Assembly: GCA_029259935.1 (NCBI GenBank) | Contig: JAJDEH010000235.1 | Location: forward strand, 1 to 49,696 | Source of the DNA: Planctomycetota bacterium | GTDB lineage: Bacteria; Planctomycetota; Planctomycetia; Pirellulales; Pirellulaceae | Direction of reading: 5' to 3' | Length of the DNA stretch: 49,696 nt | Shown: positions 26,014 to 34,619 of the stretch, in pieces | Numbering within the stretch: position 1 is the first letter of the stretch | Layout of the letters: every line of letters begins with the position of its first letter | Notes under the pieces: model-generated | Seen by the model: the letters and a program-made list of their open reading frames with translations, nothing else | What the model was told of the DNA's origin: nothing | The model's database searches: none | Program-made: the position numbers and the translations under genes

Positions 26014-26620
26014 GGTCCGAGAGGAGATGTTTTTTCATTGATTTGAAGAACTCATTGAAAGTCTTCTCATCTGAGTTCTCTGGCAGAGTCAACTGTATAT
26101 TGACGTTGACTGTATACGGCGCGATTCCGGAACGAAACTGCGCTCCTGCAACTACAGGTGTGTCCTGGCCAGGCGGGGTAAACTGATCTGGCATAGGTAG
26201 GTCGCCTTGAAAATCTGCTTTGGAACAGAGTGCCTTGAAGGTATTAATCATGTGCTTCAACGCACCTTCCCCGACGGAAGTGTTGGAGCTAAAAAAACTA
26301 TGGAGAGCTTCGTTGTCCTTTTGATACGCGTCTGGATAAAGCGCAAACAACGCTGAGTAGTGCTCACGAATGCCGGCGGCCAATGCCGCCCCACCATCTT
26401 GCTTACTCCGAAATTGATTCCAACGCGGTGTCGGCACACCGCTCTGATCAACGAGACCAACAGCTTTCATGACTGCGAGAAGAGCTCGATCATTCTTACT
26501 TTTAAAGCTCAGGCTCTCAATCACCTTGATCGTCAGTTTATCCGGACGCCCCATCGAACGAACCTTATCCAGAAAAGGTCCAACATTCGCGGGTTGCGCA
26601 GAATATGTGTATTCGGCCAT
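25994..26620 (-). CDS. DUF5343-family protein
   Basis: The 208-residue protein starts AEYTYSAQPANVGPFLDKVRSMGRPDKLT. It contains LSFKSKNDRALLAVMKAVGLVDQSG-PTPRWNQFR, then a conserved GIREHYSALFALYPDAY and MINTFKALCSKADF. This order matches DUF5343 as I know it, which looks like paired winged-helix-type domains. The C-terminus has a beta-rich part (YTVNVNIQLTLPENSD) shared with similar proteins. It is the upstream partner of the HEPN-motif gene (20-base overlap). I infer a sensor or antitoxin-like role for this protein and an effector role for the HEPN partner. Confidence 0.75.
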   Translation of the reverse strand: MAEYTYSAQPANVGPFLDKVRSMGRPDKLTIKVIESLSFKSKNDRALLAVMKAVGLVDQSGVPTPRWNQFRSKQDGGAALAAGIREHYSALFALYPDAYQKDNEALHSFFSSNTSVGEGALKHMINTFKALCSKADFQGDLPMPDQFTPPGQDTPVVAGAQFRSGIAPYTVNVNIQLTLPENSDEKTFNEFFKSMKKHLLSDHGPESS

Positions 26621-27199
26621 AAATGATTATGTGAGTATGTAAGTCCACGATGCAAGCCTTCGCAGCGCGCGAGACTTCCAATATCGTCGTGAATCCCAAA
26701 ATTTTCTCCAATAAATTCTTGTTTACCTCGAAACGCAGCAAAAACGATGGACGACTGAGTCTAGGATATCTCCTGTGTTGACCTGTGGCCAAGAAACCGA
26801 TTTTGCGCAAAAAAACACCGTTGCCGCTAGCTCACGGTCTCAAATCGTCCCAAAACGCACCTTAGCGCATCGTAGGAGCGAATCTTGGAAAGGGGGTTGC
26901 AAGCAAACGGTCAATGTAGTTATGGTTATACGTGTAAACAGCTGTTGGGCTAGGCGAACCTGGCACGATGAACTGGTCGCAGGAAGCGGCGAGCGTGAAC
27001 GGTCCAACTTCAAACCGGGTTAAGTAAGTCCAAGGATTGGACCCAAAACAGTGTTACATGACGCGCTAGTCCGGAACCGGCGCGACCAGCATGCAGAACG
27101 CCGTTAGTTCCAGAGTGGTTTAAACCGCTCGACGGGCTGACGGCGTTTTTCTTTGCCTGACACAAACGCTATCGACTCCTCGGGCAGTAGGAGGAATCG
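26621..27199. other. Spacer before the island B mobility core
   Basis: No supported gene. It holds the hairpin at 27097-27151 and the leader of the gene at 27200, whose Shine-Dalgarno is AGGAGGAAT. An 82-codon plus frame at 26775 lacks start signals and family-like sequence. Confidence 0.45.
27097..27151 (+). terminator. Hairpin terminator with internal palindrome
   Basis: AACGCCGT (27097-27104) pairs with ACGGCGTT (27140-27147) and is followed by T residues. The loop contains the perfect palindrome GGTTTAAACC (27117-27126). It separates accessory cargo from the mobility genes. Since no plus-strand gene clearly reads into it, an attenuator or regulatory hairpin for the gene at 27200 is also possible. 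Confidence 0.5.
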
Positions 27200-27397
27200 A
27201 TGAAACACAAGTCTCGCAAGTATCCGTTAAAGCTATACACCGTTGGCACGGCGCCGTTTGTGGGCGGACCGGCGACTCTACGAAAGTATGTTCGGGAGGG
27301 TCGGCTAGGTCGCGTTCCTCACTTGCCGAACGGTACTCCTATTCTCTACCCGGAACACGTCAATCACGCCAACAAGCTCCTCGGGCGGAGGCGCTAG
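27200..27397 (+). CDS. Small excisionase/HTH-like DNA-binding protein
   Basis: This 65-residue basic protein (KHKSRKYPLKLYTVGT at the start) includes ATLRKYVREGRLGRVPHLPNGTPILYPEHV. That reads as the winged-helix core of AlpA/MerR-like excisionases: a recognition helix, a G-x-x-P turn, then a strand and a second helix. The Shine-Dalgarno AGGAGGAAT is excellent. It heads the replication/integration operon of island B, where an excision or replication activator would be expected. The HTH reading is mine; it could be a truncated regulator of another type. Confidence 0.6.
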   Translation: MKHKSRKYPLKLYTVGTAPFVGGPATLRKYVREGRLGRVPHLPNGTPILYPEHVNHANKLLGRRR

Positions 27398-27404
27398 CAA
27401 AGCC

Positions 27405-27581
27405 GTGAGTCCCGACCCGCACAACGTACTGCGCGATCTCACCAGGCTGCTCGCTGAAGCAGCCGTAGATCGATGGATTACTGAAACGAATGTGCATGAA
27501 GGGGATCGCGAAGCGGCAGTGACAACCACCGTTAGAAGTGCGGTCCGCGTCAGCACGACCATTTCACGCACAGACGACTAA
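27405..27581 (+). CDS. Small hypothetical protein (58 aa, GTG start)
   Basis: Reading from GTG 27405 gives SPDPHNVLRDLTRLLAEAAV, then DRWITETNVHEGDREAAVTT and a basic, Ser/Thr-rich end, with stop TAA 27579-27581. GGAGG lies 14 bases upstream inside the previous gene's end. The amphipathic first half and position in the tight cluster support a real gene. Plasmid and island replication operons often carry such small proteins before the primase gene. Function unknown. Confidence 0.5.
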   Translation: MSPDPHNVLRDLTRLLAEAAVDRWITETNVHEGDREAAVTTTVRSAVRVSTTISRTDD

Positions 27582-27608
27582 GCATTTCGACTGTTACAGA
27601 AGGTACTC

Positions 27609-29624
27609 ATGACAACGTTACGTCGCAGCATCGTCACATCTATTAAGGGATCTCCGTTTTGCAATGCGGACGCCGACGATCCTATCAATGCTTGGACGGT
27701 CGAATACTTCACCGAGCGAGGAATTGATCTAGGTTACCTTGAAAAAAGCGCCAAGATCATTGTGGAACGTGGCGGCGGTAATTGCCCTATCATTCATTAT
27801 CCACTGCCAAACGGCGAATTCACGGACTTTTGGGTCAAGCGCCTAGAGCACCCTCCCAGAGGAAAGGGAAAATTCGATCGTCCTGCTAAGGAACCTCCAC
27901 ACCTCTACTTCGCTCCTATCCCGAAACGGTTCAAGGTTCGGTGGCCTCAAATTTTGGCCGACGTACAGATTCCGATTCTCATCGCAGAAGGCCCAGTAAA
28001 GGCAATGGCGATTGCGCAGTATGGCGGTGTGGCAGTCGGCATAGAAGGTGCGCAGAACTGGCACTACAAAGGCGGACAAAAACTTTTAGACGAATTTAAA
28101 CTCATTTCCTGGAAGGGTCGTCCGGTCACTCTCGTCTACGATGCCGATGTGGCCACAAACGAAAATGTTCAAGACGGTTTGCTCGGTTTATGTGATGGGC
28201 TTCTGAATATTGGAGCGATTCCAGCAATTTGCTTGCTAGACGCCGTCGATGGTGATCCTAAGACCGGCGTAGACGATTGGATAAAAACTCGGGGCTACAA
28301 AAGATTCAAAAAATACGTCCGCGAAACAACCCGTCCTTTCAACGATCCAAAATTCGCCGGCTGGGGTACACAAGCAAAACTCAATTTTATGAACTCGCGT
28401 CATGCTGTTGTAATGGCGGGGAACCAAGCTGTCGTACTTACAGAGCGTGATGACGAGATCCTGCTCTCAACGCCGACGCAACTTAAAACGATCTTCGACA
28501 ATCGTTTCGTTGGCCAGAAGAAGTTACTTACATGGTGGCTCGAACACCCAGACCGCCGAACATACGAACGCATTGTTTTCGAACCCCAAGGCAAAGTCCC
28601 CGATAACGCATATAACTTGTGGCGCGGATTTGCAGTGCAACCCAAAAGGGGCCGTTGCAATCTATTTTTGGATCACATCCGAAAAAACATCGTCGGAGGT
28701 AACCGCGATGTGTACAAGTACATCATTGCTTGGATGGCCGACGCGGTGCAGAATCCAGCCCACCGTCCGGGGATAGCAATCGCTCTCCGCGGTGAACAAG
28801 GAACTGGCAAAGGAATATTCGCTACCAACTTCGGCAGCCTGTTCGGAAATACCCACTTCGTGCACGTACAAAGCTCTCGCCAGCTCACCGGACGTTTTAA
28901 CTCTCACCTAAAACAGGCTTTGATATTGTTTGCAGACGAGGCGATCTGGGCGGGCGACCGGAGCGCCGTGGGTCCCCTCAAGGCGCTAATTACTGAGGAG
29001 CGACAGCCTATAGAGATTAAGGGAAAGGATATTTTTTTCGTTCGTAATCATGTGCGTCTGATAATTGCGTCGAATGAAGACTGGGTCGCTCCAGCAGGTC
29101 CTAGTGAGCGCAGATTCTGCGTCTTGGATGTTGGTAGTGCGCATATGCAGGATACGAAGTATTTTGGCGCGATCGTCAAGCAGATGGAGAACGGTGGTAG
29201 AGAGGCGCTACTTCATCGATTGCTGGACTACGATCTCAGTGGCATTGACCTCAGAAATTTTCCGAAAACTAAAGCCCTTTGGGACCAAAAGGTGCGGACG
29301 ATGACCCCGGTCCAGCGGTTCTGGCTAGAGCGGCTTCTGGAGGGGCGGTTGCTCGTAACTGACCAAGCGTGGGCCCCGCTCGTCGTTAAGTCTTCGCTGC
29401 ACAGACGATTCGCTGACGATGCCAAGCTAGACAAGGTGCCGTTTCGATCGGCGGAAACAGAGTTCGGATCCGAGATCAAGAAACTGGTTCCTGGGCCACG
29501 CACGAAACGGGAGTCGGGTGGTTTCCGTAGGAGGCGATACCTATTTCCGTCACTGGGAGAATGCCGCATGGCCTTCGAGAAGGCGATGGGCCATACCATC
29601 GACTGGGAAGAGGACGAATTGTGA
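27609..29624 (+). CDS. Primase-helicase: Toprim-like (DUF3854) plus DUF5906-type helicase
   Basis: The 671-residue protein appears to be a two-part replication enzyme. The N-terminal half has a Toprim-like core (PILIAEGPVKAMAIAQYGG...LVYDADVATNENV), where the Glu and DxD residues would bind metal. The middle to C-terminal half has an SF3-like ATPase (IALRGEQGTGKGIFATNFG Walker A, ALILFADEAIWAGD Walker B, VRLIIASNEDW sensor and ERRFCVLDV), as in DUF5906 proteins of plasmids and satellites. It most likely primes and unwinds the excised island for replication. AGAAGG precedes the ATG. It is followed by an overlapping gene (GTGA). Confidence 0.85.
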   Translation: MTTLRRSIVTSIKGSPFCNADADDPINAWTVEYFTERGIDLGYLEKSAKIIVERGGGNCPIIHYPLPNGEFTDFWVKRLEHPPRGKGKFDRPAKEPPHLYFAPIPKRFKVRWPQILADVQIPILIAEGPVKAMAIAQYGGVAVGIEGAQNWHYKGGQKLLDEFKLISWKGRPVTLVYDADVATNENVQDGLLGLCDGLLNIGAIPAICLLDAVDGDPKTGVDDWIKTRGYKRFKKYVRETTRPFNDPKFAGWGTQAKLNFMNSRHAVVMAGNQAVVLTERDDEILLSTPTQLKTIFDNRFVGQKKLLTWWLEHPDRRTYERIVFEPQGKVPDNAYNLWRGFAVQPKRGRCNLFLDHIRKNIVGGNRDVYKYIIAWMADAVQNPAHRPGIAIALRGEQGTGKGIFATNFGSLFGNTHFVHVQSSRQLTGRFNSHLKQALILFADEAIWAGDRSAVGPLKALITEERQPIEIKGKDIFFVRNHVRLIIASNEDWVAPAGPSERRFCVLDVGSAHMQDTKYFGAIVKQMENGGREALLHRLLDYDLSGIDLRNFPKTKALWDQKVRTMTPVQRFWLERLLEGRLLVTDQAWAPLVVKSSLHRRFADDAKLDKVPFRSAETEFGSEIKKLVPGPRTKRESGGFRRRRYLFPSLGECRMAFEKAMGHTIDWEEDEL

Positions 29625-30034
29625 TCGAGCCGACCTGCCCTCAGGTTGGAGGTGGGGTTGGGCCACCAGATAACGTCATATTGTTAGGTTTACCCAACTT
29701 ACCCAACCTAACCAACCTATTTTCGTGCATTGAGGATGTTTACGCGGCTGTCGGTATTGCGGCTGCTAAGACTTGCGGCTTCTGGTGGGCGGGTTGGTTG
29801 GATAGATTGGCCAAGGTCGCCCAGCACCCGAGCCAACCCCGCATTGCACGTTGGGCCAAGCTTCTACGGGGTTGGGCCGCCGCACTGCACACGCCGACAT
29901 CACCCTTGTTACCCCGGCTACCCGATCGCCAGGACTACTGTACGGATGTCCAGGTCTTTAGAGCAGTCAGGCCATGGCCCTATGCCACACCTGTCCCACT
30001 CGCCTCTCTCACGACATCTGGCGCGGTTTGGTGA
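29621..30034 (+). CDS. Hypothetical protein encoded within a GGTTGG/CCAACC-rich stretch
   Basis: GTG 29621 overlaps the TGA of the primase-helicase, indicating coupling. The 137-residue product begins IEPTCPQVGGGVGPPDNVIL, then has LLGLPNLPNLTNLF and a Trp-rich middle (FWWAGWLDRLAKVAQ). Proteins beginning like this with LPNLPNL occur beside element primases, but I know no function. The DNA under it is packed with short GGTTGG and CCAACC words, so it may be constrained by a replication-origin function as much as by protein coding. Real translation is likely but unproven. Confidence 0.5.
   Translation: MIEPTCPQVGGGVGPPDNVILLGLPNLPNLTNLFSCIEDVYAAVGIAAAKTCGFWWAGWLDRLAKVAQHPSQPRIARWAKLLRGWAAALHTPTSPLLPRLPDRQDYCTDVQVFRAVRPWPYATPVPLASLTTSGAVW
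29644..29878. repeat. Cluster of GGTTGG/CCAACC words, candidate origin iterons
   Basis: GGTTGG or its complement occurs at about 29644, 29656, 29703, 29711, 29792-29801 (twice), 29833 and 29870, including ACCCAACTTACCCAACC in tandem. Such a density downstream of a primase-helicase gene resembles iteron or priming sites. It overlaps a probable coding frame, which lowers confidence. Confidence 0.35.
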
Positions 30035-30158
30035 GTGAGCTATATAAGTTATTGTATTTAATGTGTTTTCTTAACTCTGTACAAATCAGGTGCCCGCTTT
30101 GTCCAGACCAAACTCCGCAAAAGGGCCAAATTGGGCCGGGTGCGTGCCCACGGTGCCT

Positions 30159-30193
30159 CGCGCGAGCGCGCGCACGCGCTACGCGCGCGTACG
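30159..30193. other. Alternating CG-rich stretch
   Basis: About 35 bases of nearly alternating C and G (CGCGCGAGCGCGCGCACGCG and on to GCGCGCGTACG) lie between two AT-containing segments upstream of the gene at 30241. Self-complementary parts could form a hairpin or Z-DNA. No gene is apparent here. Confidence 0.4.
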
Positions 30194-30214
30194 ACACCAG
30201 GCGGCGGCGATCCT

Positions 30215-30228
30215 GGCCTATATAGGCC
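30215..30228. promoter_or_regulatory. 14-bp palindrome, putative RHH operator
   Basis: GGCCTATATAGGCC is a perfect palindrome ending 12 bases before the ATG of a protein with a ribbon-helix-helix-like N-terminus. RHH proteins commonly bind short palindromes over their own promoter, and the TATATA centre could serve as a -10 element. Autoregulation is inferred. Confidence 0.5.
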
Positions 30229-30240
30229 TATTGAGGCACA

Positions 30241-30921
30241 ATGACAAGCCTAGTTGTAACAAGCTTTGTTAGGGAGCAGCCCGTGGGCCAATACGCGAAC
30301 AAGAAGCCGATCACTGCCGCGCTGGAGTTTGAGCAATACAGCCGGCTCAAGTATCTAAGCCGGGAAAGCCGCGTTCCGATGCAAGAATATTTGAGGGAAG
30401 GTGCGGAGCTGGTCCTTACGAAGTACGAAGGACATTCCACAGGTACACCGGCCCAGTCGACGCTGGACCTGATGCGATCGAATACGGCTGTGGTCGCAGA
30501 GCTGAAGAAACGTTCCGTCATTCGCACTAAGAACATCACCGGCGACTACGCCGAATACCTGGCAGCCCAGACTATTGGTCTAGAGCTGGCTCCAAGTTCC
30601 ACACCAGGTTTTGACGGAACTGATGAAAATGGCACGAGGTATCAAGTCAAAGCTCGGCAGTGGACCCCTACCAACAAGTCGCGAAAGCTCAGCGCAATTT
30701 CTGATATCAACGGATTTGATTTGCTAGTCGCAATCCTGTTTGACCCCAATTGGGTCGTAGATGCCGCAGCAATAATTCCGTCTGGAATCGCCAAACAATT
30801 AGCCAAACTGGATAAGCGGAATAACAGCTACATCCTTTATGCGCGGGACCACGTAATGAAGCACAGCGCGGCGACGGATATCACCGAGGACATGAAAGCC
30901 GTGCAGGAGTCCGTGTTTTGA
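30241..30921 (+). CDS. RHH-like / PD-(D/E)xK-like fusion protein beside the recombinase
   Basis: The protein has 226 residues. Residues 25-65 (KPITAALEFEQYSRLKYLSRE...MQEYLREGAELVLTKY) fit a ribbon-helix-helix DNA-binding domain. Residues 100-200 contain GDYAEYLAAQTIGLEL, then GFDGTDENGTRYQVKAR. An Asp followed by QVK after a Glu-bearing helix is the pattern of PD-(D/E)xK nuclease folds (Q-x-K variant). It lies 11 bases upstream of the serine recombinase, so it is probably co-transcribed. It could be a recombination directionality factor, a nuclease that protects or processes the island, or a defence protein. An internal GTG (30283) with AGGGAG upstream is an alternative start. Confidence 0.65.
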   Translation: MTSLVVTSFVREQPVGQYANKKPITAALEFEQYSRLKYLSRESRVPMQEYLREGAELVLTKYEGHSTGTPAQSTLDLMRSNTAVVAELKKRSVIRTKNITGDYAEYLAAQTIGLELAPSSTPGFDGTDENGTRYQVKARQWTPTNKSRKLSAISDINGFDLLVAILFDPNWVVDAAAIIPSGIAKQLAKLDKRNNSYILYARDHVMKHSAATDITEDMKAVQESVF

Positions 30922-30932
30922 GGGGACGTTAG

Positions 30933-32594
30933 ATGAAGGCTGCAATATATGCCCGCTACAGCACTCAACGGCAGGACAAGACGAGCATCGAGCGTCAAGT
31001 CCGCAATTGCGAATTGTTGGCCAAGCAACACGGCTTGTCCATTGTCGACGTAATCAAAGACGAAGGAATTAGCGGGAATGACAAAAGCCGACCCGGTTAC
31101 CGAAAACTGCGTGACGCCCTAAAGGCGCAGCAGCTGCAATTCGTACTGGCCGACGAGACCAGTCGATTATCCCGTGATCCAGGCGAACTACACAACCTCG
31201 TCGCGGAGATGGAATTTAACGAGCAGTACTTGATAACGCGAGACGGCATAGACACTCGAGACGAGTCTTCGCTTCTTTTGCTCGGAATCAAGACCACAAT
31301 CGACAAATTGGAAAGCCGAAAGATAAGCACGAGAACTTACGGAAGCTTGCGCGAACGAGTTGAGAAAGGATTCAGTGCTGGTGGTCGACCTTATGGCTAC
31401 AAACTGATCGCGGCGGACGATTACAAGCAATTGGCAATTGACCCGGCGACAAGCCCGGTCGTCGTGCGAATCTTCGAGGGCTGTGCTGCCGGTATGAGTG
31501 ACAGGCGGATCGCGTCCACGCTCAACGAAGAAGGCATCCCCTCCCCCGGCAAAAGCCGCAAAAGAAACGCCAAAGGTGCGCGTACCGATGGCAAGTGGAT
31601 GCATACGACAATTCGGGCCATCTTGCGCAATGAGACTTATATGGGATCGCTGGTTTGGAACAAGTTTCAATGGCGAAAAAAGCCAGGGAGCAGCGTGAGA
31701 GCAAAGCGCATCCGGCCAGAGTCCGAATGGATCAGAGTTGAGCGGCCTGAGCTGCGAATTGTTGATCACTCCGTTTGGGAGCAAGTGCGGGCACGAATTT
31801 GTGCCAAAACGGAGAAATCGGACAAACGGAAGAATGCCGGTGGACGGCCGTATAGTCGCCTGCTGTCTGGCATGCTCAAATGCGCCGTCTGCGGTTACAA
31901 CTACACGCTGGCGAACCGATATGATTACTCATGCGCGTCTCATCGGAGCGGCGGGAGCCACGCTTGCAGCAATGCGATCCGAGTAAAGCGTGCGCTGGCA
32001 GAGTCGGTAATTCTGTCGGCAGTCAAAGAAAAGCTGTTATCCGAGGAAATGATTGAGGTGGCTCAGCGGCATATGCGCAGTTATATCAAGTCTCTCAAGC
32101 GGCAGGCTGCAGAGAATATCGGGGATACAGATATACTGCGCCGTGAAATGGCGACCGTCGATCAAAAGATTGGCAATGCAACCGCTGCGATCCTCGATGG
32201 TGGACTAGACAAAAGTACCGCGCTCGCACAGGCGCTTAAGGACCTCGAAACTCAAAAGGAAAAATTGCTGACCCGGCTCTCCTCGGCAGCACTGCCTGAG
32301 CTAGATGCACTTCCAGACGCCGTGCCAAATGCTGTGGAGCGTTATCGAGCAGAGGTTGGACGCCTGGAGCAGCTCGGCGACAGTCCGAAACCGGAGCACG
32401 TAGTGAGGGCGCGCGCTGCGCTGAGGACTATGCTGGGGGAAATTTGGTTGCAGCCCAACGGGGATCATTTGGTAGCCCACGTTGAGCTGCAAAACCAAGC
32501 ATTGGCGCTAGCTAGCGGCAATGTTGCTAACAATGGTAGCGGGGGCGAGCAATGGTTCTATTCGCAGAGCGCAGAAAGAGTGCGATTGAAATAA
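30933..32594 (+). CDS. Large serine recombinase of the copper island (integrase B)
   Basis: The 553-residue protein has an N-terminal resolvase catalytic domain (AAIYARYSTQRQ, nucleophile Ser10; DETSRLSRDPGEL), a recombinase domain (GFSAGGRPYGYKL...RRIASTLNEEGIPSPG...ILRNETYMG), a zinc ribbon (GMLKCAVCGYNYTL...YSCAS...HACSN) and a coiled coil near 380-450. The frame runs through attachment core 3: NNGSGG is encoded by the core and EQWFYSQSAERVRLK by the left end of element C. So its present C-terminus belongs to the neighbouring element. The enzyme should integrate and excise island B at the tRNA-fMet 3' end. Confidence 0.93.
   Translation: MKAAIYARYSTQRQDKTSIERQVRNCELLAKQHGLSIVDVIKDEGISGNDKSRPGYRKLRDALKAQQLQFVLADETSRLSRDPGELHNLVAEMEFNEQYLITRDGIDTRDESSLLLLGIKTTIDKLESRKISTRTYGSLRERVEKGFSAGGRPYGYKLIAADDYKQLAIDPATSPVVVRIFEGCAAGMSDRRIASTLNEEGIPSPGKSRKRNAKGARTDGKWMHTTIRAILRNETYMGSLVWNKFQWRKKPGSSVRAKRIRPESEWIRVERPELRIVDHSVWEQVRARICAKTEKSDKRKNAGGRPYSRLLSGMLKCAVCGYNYTLANRYDYSCASHRSGGSHACSNAIRVKRALAESVILSAVKEKLLSEEMIEVAQRHMRSYIKSLKRQAAENIGDTDILRREMATVDQKIGNATAAILDGGLDKSTALAQALKDLETQKEKLLTRLSSAALPELDALPDAVPNAVERYRAEVGRLEQLGDSPKPEHVVRARAALRTMLGEIWLQPNGDHLVAHVELQNQALALASGNVANNGSGGEQWFYSQSAERVRLK
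32535..32545. repeat. Attachment core 3: junction of island B and element C
   Basis: GGTAGCGGGGG, with AAT before it as in core 4 and CGAGC after it. It lies inside the 3' end of the island B recombinase gene and marks the left end of element C. The AATGGTAGCGGGGG context is identical to 46268-46281. Confidence 0.75.
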
Positions 32595-33418
32595 ACCAGC
32601 CCGAGTAATTTCTCTGGACATTGGCAGTCGTTGAGATCGTCCGATATCAGCCAGTCATCCCAAAACGCCCCGACCTTTTCGACGGCCCTACATCGAATCA
32701 ATCAGGACGAGACTGCAGCTCGGGCGGCTTTGGATAGCTCGCTGGCTTCGGTGCCGTCTGCGGCAGACCTGAACGTTTCGGCCAAATCGGCGCCGGTTAT
32801 CGGAATACTGCCCAAGCTTGACCAGACATCATTCTCGCGAACAGCCCGAAATCCGTCAGAGCCAATAACAAGCACTCGCCCGTCAGAATTGTCAATTGAT
32901 ACTATATCTGCCACGAATGAGATCCTACCAGATCGACAAGCAAGGCAAGGCTCGACGCTCTAGTCGGACAGGTAGAAATCACCAAATCACAACTGGAGAG
33001 CCTTCGTAACGATTTCCAGCATTGATAAACTCCCTGAATTGGACGAAGATAACATCTTAGAGTCAGCAACCAAGGCTCTAGACGAGGCCGAAGCAAATGG
33101 CAAAATCAGCGCAGAAGTCGCAAAGGGATTCAGGGGCAGCGAGAGCCCAGCAGATAGCCCGAGACGCGGCGAAGTCAATCAACGAGACAGTGGCAACCCT
33201 GCCACCACTACCGAAGCCCAGCAAGCCGCGATCTCGGCAAACCAACAGATAGTTCTACACGACAAACGAATACGCTTTAACGCGACATTAAGCATTAAGG
33301 TGCCACGATGGGCTTTATCTATGGCTCAAGATATGAAAAAGGTACTAGCGAAGTTCTATATGAAGATCTACAGTCGGCCAGGTATCGAGACGAACGGTGG
33401 ACCTACGGGACTTTTCGT
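32595..33418. other. Left margin of element C, probably decayed
   Basis: Overlapping short frames occur on both strands. One plus-strand piece near 33039-33170 reads like protein (NILESATKALDEAEANGKIS) but lacks a proper start, and the preceding frame (TKSQLESLRNDFQH) stops just before it, suggesting a frameshifted remnant. A 70-codon minus frame (32702-32914) is listed separately. Confidence 0.4.
32702..32914 (-). CDS. Possible small protein (70 aa, GTG start)
   Basis: The product reads ADIVSIDNSDGRVLVIGSDG then FRAVRENDVWSSLGSIPITG and an Ala-rich helix. It has a natural strand-turn-helix rhythm and AGGA about 9 bases before the GTG, but no recognised family. The plus-strand frame over the same DNA is less protein-like. 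It may be a remnant of a longer gene. Confidence 0.3.
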   Translation of the reverse strand: MADIVSIDNSDGRVLVIGSDGFRAVRENDVWSSLGSIPITGADLAETFRSAADGTEASELSKAARAAVSS

Positions 33419-34171
33419 CTACTGCTGAGCTCTTCGACCAACCAGCCCAACTCCAAGGAGCCCAATTGCAAAGAGTGCAAGTGTGCCTGGTTCGGGAAGG
33501 ATTGCAGCACGATCGTAAAAGAAATACTGACTGCCAGTTAATCTACTGTCCGAATAAGTTATTGATGTTGTCCACGCACAAGAATAATCACCTGCAACAC
33601 ACGAGGGAGGATTCCATTCTCGAAATGACGAGTTTGCAGTCCAAAGCAGCAATGAACCGAAATCAGAAAAAGGTTCTACCAAGTAATCTAGGTCGATCAG
33701 CGCGTACGGTCCGGGAAACGTTGAGGTTGAGCCATAATCAGTAGAGCCATAGTAAGCGTCTATGAGTCTTCCCGAGGCAAGAATCGAAATATTGTTAACA
33801 TCAAGATCGGGTATCATACCTATAAGTGAGAATGCACCATTTAAAACCTGTCCCGAATTGTTAACCTGCCCGGCCAGGCTAGCCTGGGTGAGGGGAACTG
33901 CAAAACCACTTCCTTCAGATACGTTTTGGCCAGCCGAGTTGACACACTTTCCAGTTTCCGTCCAGATGAAAGTATCAGCGTCGTAGGCTCCTGAGGCATC
34001 GCAATTGCGTGTTCCGCCAATGAACGCATTGTAAGACGTAAACTGCTCATAGGTTAATGGAAAGACTGTATCCACAATTGGGTCTGAATTAGCTGGCGCA
34101 GCAATCAGACAGGTGAGTATTCCAAAAAACTTCAACTTCATCGGTTGATAAGCTTTGTTAGTCCGACTCAT
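33419..34171 (-). CDS. PEP-CTERM sorting-domain exported protein
   Basis: The ATG at 34171 with AAGGA upstream gives 250 residues. A signal peptide (KFFGILTCLIAAPANS) begins the export form. The C-terminus ILPEPGTLALFAIGLLGVGL plus a short basic end is a textbook PEP-CTERM signal: PEP, a membrane helix, then Arg. Such proteins are processed by an exosortase, usually encoded elsewhere, and placed on the surface or in exopolysaccharide. The middle is rich in Ser, Gly, Asn and aromatic residues, fits a beta-rich surface protein, and has four Cys. No exosortase is present in this window. The gene is cargo of element C in an AT-richer patch. Confidence 0.85.
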   Translation of the reverse strand: MSRTNKAYQPMKLKFFGILTCLIAAPANSDPIVDTVFPLTYEQFTSYNAFIGGTRNCDASGAYDADTFIWTETGKCVNSAGQNVSEGSGFAVPLTQASLAGQVNNSGQVLNGAFSLIGMIPDLDVNNISILASGRLIDAYYGSTDYGSTSTFPGPYALIDLDYLVEPFSDFGSLLLWTANSSFREWNPPSCVAGDYSCAWTTSITYSDSRLTGSQYFFYDRAAILPEPGTLALFAIGLLGVGLVGRRAQQ

Positions 34172-34619
34172 GAATAATGCGTCCTTAATTAATATCGCCA
34201 ACTTACGTCAGCAATTCAAAAAGTAAAACGATATTTGCAAATATCATTCATATTCCATGCGCTTCTAAGAAAGCTAATGCAAATATTGCGCCGAATCGGT
34301 AATGCACTGATTATGAAAGGCAATAAGAGCTAGGATTGTCCGCGTTATATCGGGTTGTCAAATAATTCGACAGTCAGAATGAGCAATTTATTCTAACGTC
34401 CGGCAGCTATCAGCCGCGTTGGATTCTACGAAGCGATACGAACACATTCTTCGCTACTCAATCAACGATGACTATCCAAAGTTCCTCACCGTTTCATTGG
34501 AGCGTTGTCAATCTCTATTTGATGGAGCCTATCGGCCCTGCACCGAATCGAAAAATTGCAAGAGCCTGCATGATTCGAGAAAATTGACGTACGCGATCGA
34601 TCGCCATTGCCGGAGTCCT
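34172..34619. other. Intergenic, AT-rich
   Basis: No gene supported in 448 bases. It must hold the promoter of the PEP-CTERM gene. The plus frame at 34419 (74 codons) shows no start signal or family-like sequence. Confidence 0.45.

Noticed and set aside
30009..30197. Minus-strand frame across the CG-rich stretch
   Set aside because: Its Ala/Arg repeat text is simply the translation of alternating CG; no start signals.
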